Positions 62,616-64,000 of a DNA stretch of 64,000 bases are shown piece by piece. Below the pieces are notes generated by a model. That model ran no database searches, was not told the origin of the DNA, and saw nothing but the letters and a program-made list of their open reading frames with translations. Each line of letters begins with the position of its first letter. Within the stretch, counting starts at the first letter, position 1. The stretch comes from Rufibacter psychrotolerans (lineage in GTDB: Bacteria; Bacteroidota; Bacteroidia; Cytophagales; Hymenobacteraceae): contig NZ_JAFFJV010000008.1 in the NCBI RefSeq assembly GCF_016924645.1, forward strand, positions 1 to 64,000, read 5' to 3'. Both the position numbers and the translations under genes were made by a program.

Positions 62616-63174
62616 GGGGTTGTTCTTGTTCTGGAGTAAGGGTGAGGAGCCAGATGGCGTCCTCCGCGGAATCATTGCCCTGCCAGCGTACCTCTACCCG
62701 CTGCGAGTGCTGGGAGTCTACGCGCTGGCCGGTATAGGTGGCCTCAATGGGTAAGTCGCGGGTGTACTGGCGGTCAATGAGCACCAACAGCTCTACCTGC
62801 GCCGGGCGGCCGTAAGAAATCATGGCGTCCAGGGCGGCCCGCACGGAGCGGCCGGTGTACAGCACATCGTCTACCAGGATCACGCGCTTGCCTTCCAGGG
62901 AGAAATCTACCTTGGTGGCGTTGGGGGCCAGCGGGGTGGCGCGGCGGCGGAAATCATCGCGGTGGAAGGTGATGTCCAGGTAGCCGGTCTGGACCGTGAT
63001 GCCCAGAATTTCCTGGAGGGTCTGCTGCAGGCGGTCTGCCACAAAAATGCCACGGGGCTGCAGACCCAGGATAACGGAATCGGAAAAATCGCGGTGCGTC
63101 TCTATGAGCTGGTGCGCCAGGCGCCGGATCATGATCTGAAACAGTGCGTGCGGAACAATGAGGCGTTTGTGCAT
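62602..63174 (-). CDS. pyrR: Bifunctional PyrR: pyr regulator/uracil phosphoribosyltransferase
   Basis: This 190-residue protein of the PRTase fold has the PRPP motif VILVDDVLYTGRSVRAA and GLQPRGIFVADRL. In other bacteria PyrR binds UMP and pyr mRNA to control attenuation and has uracil phosphoribosyltransferase activity. It is the first gene of a pair with pyrB. A perfect -7 element lies upstream, but I see no obvious PyrR-binding attenuator in the short leader. Confidence 0.94.
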   Translation of the reverse strand: MHKRLIVPHALFQIMIRRLAHQLIETHRDFSDSVILGLQPRGIFVADRLQQTLQEILGITVQTGYLDITFHRDDFRRRATPLAPNATKVDFSLEGKRVILVDDVLYTGRSVRAALDAMISYGRPAQVELLVLIDRQYTRDLPIEATYTGQRVDSQHSQRVEVRWQGNDSAEDAIWLLTLTPEQEQPHATA

Positions 63175-63188
63175 GGCCGGGTTTTGGG

Positions 63189-63196
63189 CAAATATA
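63189..63196 (-). promoter_or_regulatory. Promoter of pyrR-pyrB (-7 element)
   Basis: TATATTTG on the minus strand, a perfect -7 match, 14 bp before the pyrR ATG; the transcript would have almost no leader. Confidence 0.6.
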
Positions 63197-63398
63197 AAGT
63201 TTTACGGGCAGCCGCGGCACTAAAAAAGAGAATTATCTGGCAAAAGCCCCTCGCGGCCAGTTGCTCCGCAGAAAGTGGTTAACCCCCGCATTTCCCCTCC
63301 ACTGGTAATTGGGACATTAAGGCAGGCCAGGGAAGAAAGGGGTAGCCGAAGGCGGGCGCAGCCAGCTCCACAGCCGGTAGGGGCTGGAGGGGAGAGGG

Positions 63399-63434
63399 GT
63401 TTTGGGGCTGTTTTCAGGAAAACAGCCCTAAATC
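63399..63434. repeat. 36-nt palindromic element, copy 29
   Basis: GTTTTGGGGCTGTTTTC and GAAAACAGCCCTAAATC pair at 15 of 17 positions. Its last two bases lie in the stop codon of the next gene. The 258-bp gap 63175-63432 holds no gene. Confidence 0.85.
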
Positions 63435-64000
63435 AAGGGGTAGCCGTTGGCTCAAACGCCATGTTCTGCAGGTAGAAAACCGTACGGGATTCCCCCTGGG
63501 CGGGCCTGATGCGCTGGAACCCGAAAGCCACGAAATTGCTGCCGTAAAAGTGGATGATGCCGTCGGTCTGGTTGGTGAGCATCTTCTCAGACTCCTCGCG
63601 CACCCTCACCTCCACTTTTTCCTCGTCTGAGAGCGAGGCGTTGGGCCGCACCGTCTTGTACCAGATGTATTCCTCGTCGGGGTACACCAGGGTAATGTGT
63701 CCCTGGGGGTTAACGCCGGCCTCAATGGTGGGCGCCAGCAAGGGGTAGGTGCGGTTTTTCAGCTTGTAGGAGTTGTCCCACACCAGCTTGCCTTCCTTGT
63801 CAAAGACGCACACAATGGCGTGGGTAAACCTGAACCCGTCTACCCGGCTCCTGATGTCCCTGAGCTCGGGGTAGCGGCCGGCAAGGGGCGAGTACTGGTA
63901 CAGGTTGTTGTCGCGGTACTGCGGGTAGTAGACCTCGCCCACCACGGCGTAGCCCAGCGGGTGCGGAATGACCGGGTGCAGCAGCATGCGGTACCGCAAA
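63433..64000 (-). CDS. Partial hypothetical protein (5' end beyond window)
   Basis: The 188 visible C-terminal residues are real coding sequence but I do not recognise the family. Features are YAVVGEVYYPQYRDNN, AIVCVFDKEGKLVWDNSY and repeated strand-like segments with a polar, acidic helix (SLSDEEKVEVRVREESEKM), suggesting a secreted beta-rich protein. No start codon is seen; the reading frame is open to the right edge, so the true start is outside the window. Confidence 0.6.
   Translation of the reverse strand, partial: LRYRMLLHPVIPHPLGYAVVGEVYYPQYRDNNLYQYSPLAGRYPELRDIRSRVDGFRFTHAIVCVFDKEGKLVWDNSYKLKNRTYPLLAPTIEAGVNPQGHITLVYPDEEYIWYKTVRPNASLSDEEKVEVRVREESEKMLTNQTDGIIHFYGSNFVAFGFQRIRPAQGESRTVFYLQNMAFEPTATP

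Overview
The window (about 55-58% GC by eye) is chromosomal DNA from a Bacteroidota bacterium, most likely Cytophagales/Hymenobacteraceae (Rufibacter, Nibribacter or Pontibacter-like; inferred from protein content, not searched). Supporting signs are a fused nuoCD gene, an LptD-like outer-membrane assembly protein with lipoproteins and secreted peptidases, many genes without a Shine-Dalgarno sequence, and promoters of the Bacteroidota type (TAnnTTTG at -7). I see no rRNA, tRNA, insertion sequence, prophage or CRISPR array.

Layout. 0-5 kb: bestrophin channel, pirin, HAD phosphatase, a DUF1905/YdeI protein, and an AT-rich islet with a HigBA toxin-antitoxin pair and a small membrane protein. 5-18 kb: glucose-6-phosphate isomerase, a lipoprotein with a degenerate inorganic-pyrophosphatase fold, a large secreted M1 metallopeptidase, two paralogous secreted M20 amidohydrolases flanking a thiamine-diphosphate enzyme, an ATP-grasp protein and an SDR oxidoreductase. 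18.5-33.5 kb: a complete respiratory complex I operon on the minus strand (nuoA-B-CD-E-F-G-H-I-J-K-L-M-N), preceded by a CBS-domain gene. 34.5-37 kb: rpsP-rimM-trmD-rplS. 37-47.5 kb: envelope and lipid genes (phosphoethanolamine-transferase-like enzyme, DUF418 protein, desaturase, pseudouridine synthase, panB, lptD, cell-wall amidase, MCE/MlaD protein). 47.7-64 kb: acyl-CoA carboxylase beta subunit, SirB1-like protein, aminotransferase, M16 peptidase, GNAT, glycosyltransferase, DUF937-like protein, secreted S8 and M24 peptidases, TolC, pyrB and pyrR, and a gene cut by the right edge.

The most striking feature is not a gene. About 29 copies of a dispersed imperfect palindrome are scattered over the 64 kb, and almost all are exactly 36 nt from the first G of GTTTT to the last C of AAAAC. 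They have a fixed hinge (TTTTC, two bases, GAAAA) and arms that differ between copies yet remain self-complementary. All the copies I found are intergenic, in tandem, convergent and divergent gaps and even inside the nuo operon. This looks like a REP-like or structured-RNA family under selection for folding. A second layer of unrelated inverted repeats is concentrated at 10.7-10.9 kb and 14.5-15.0 kb. A third pattern is TGA-rich microsatellite-like DNA placed at or just after stop codons, including a (TGAG)12 tract that starts with the tolC stop codon.
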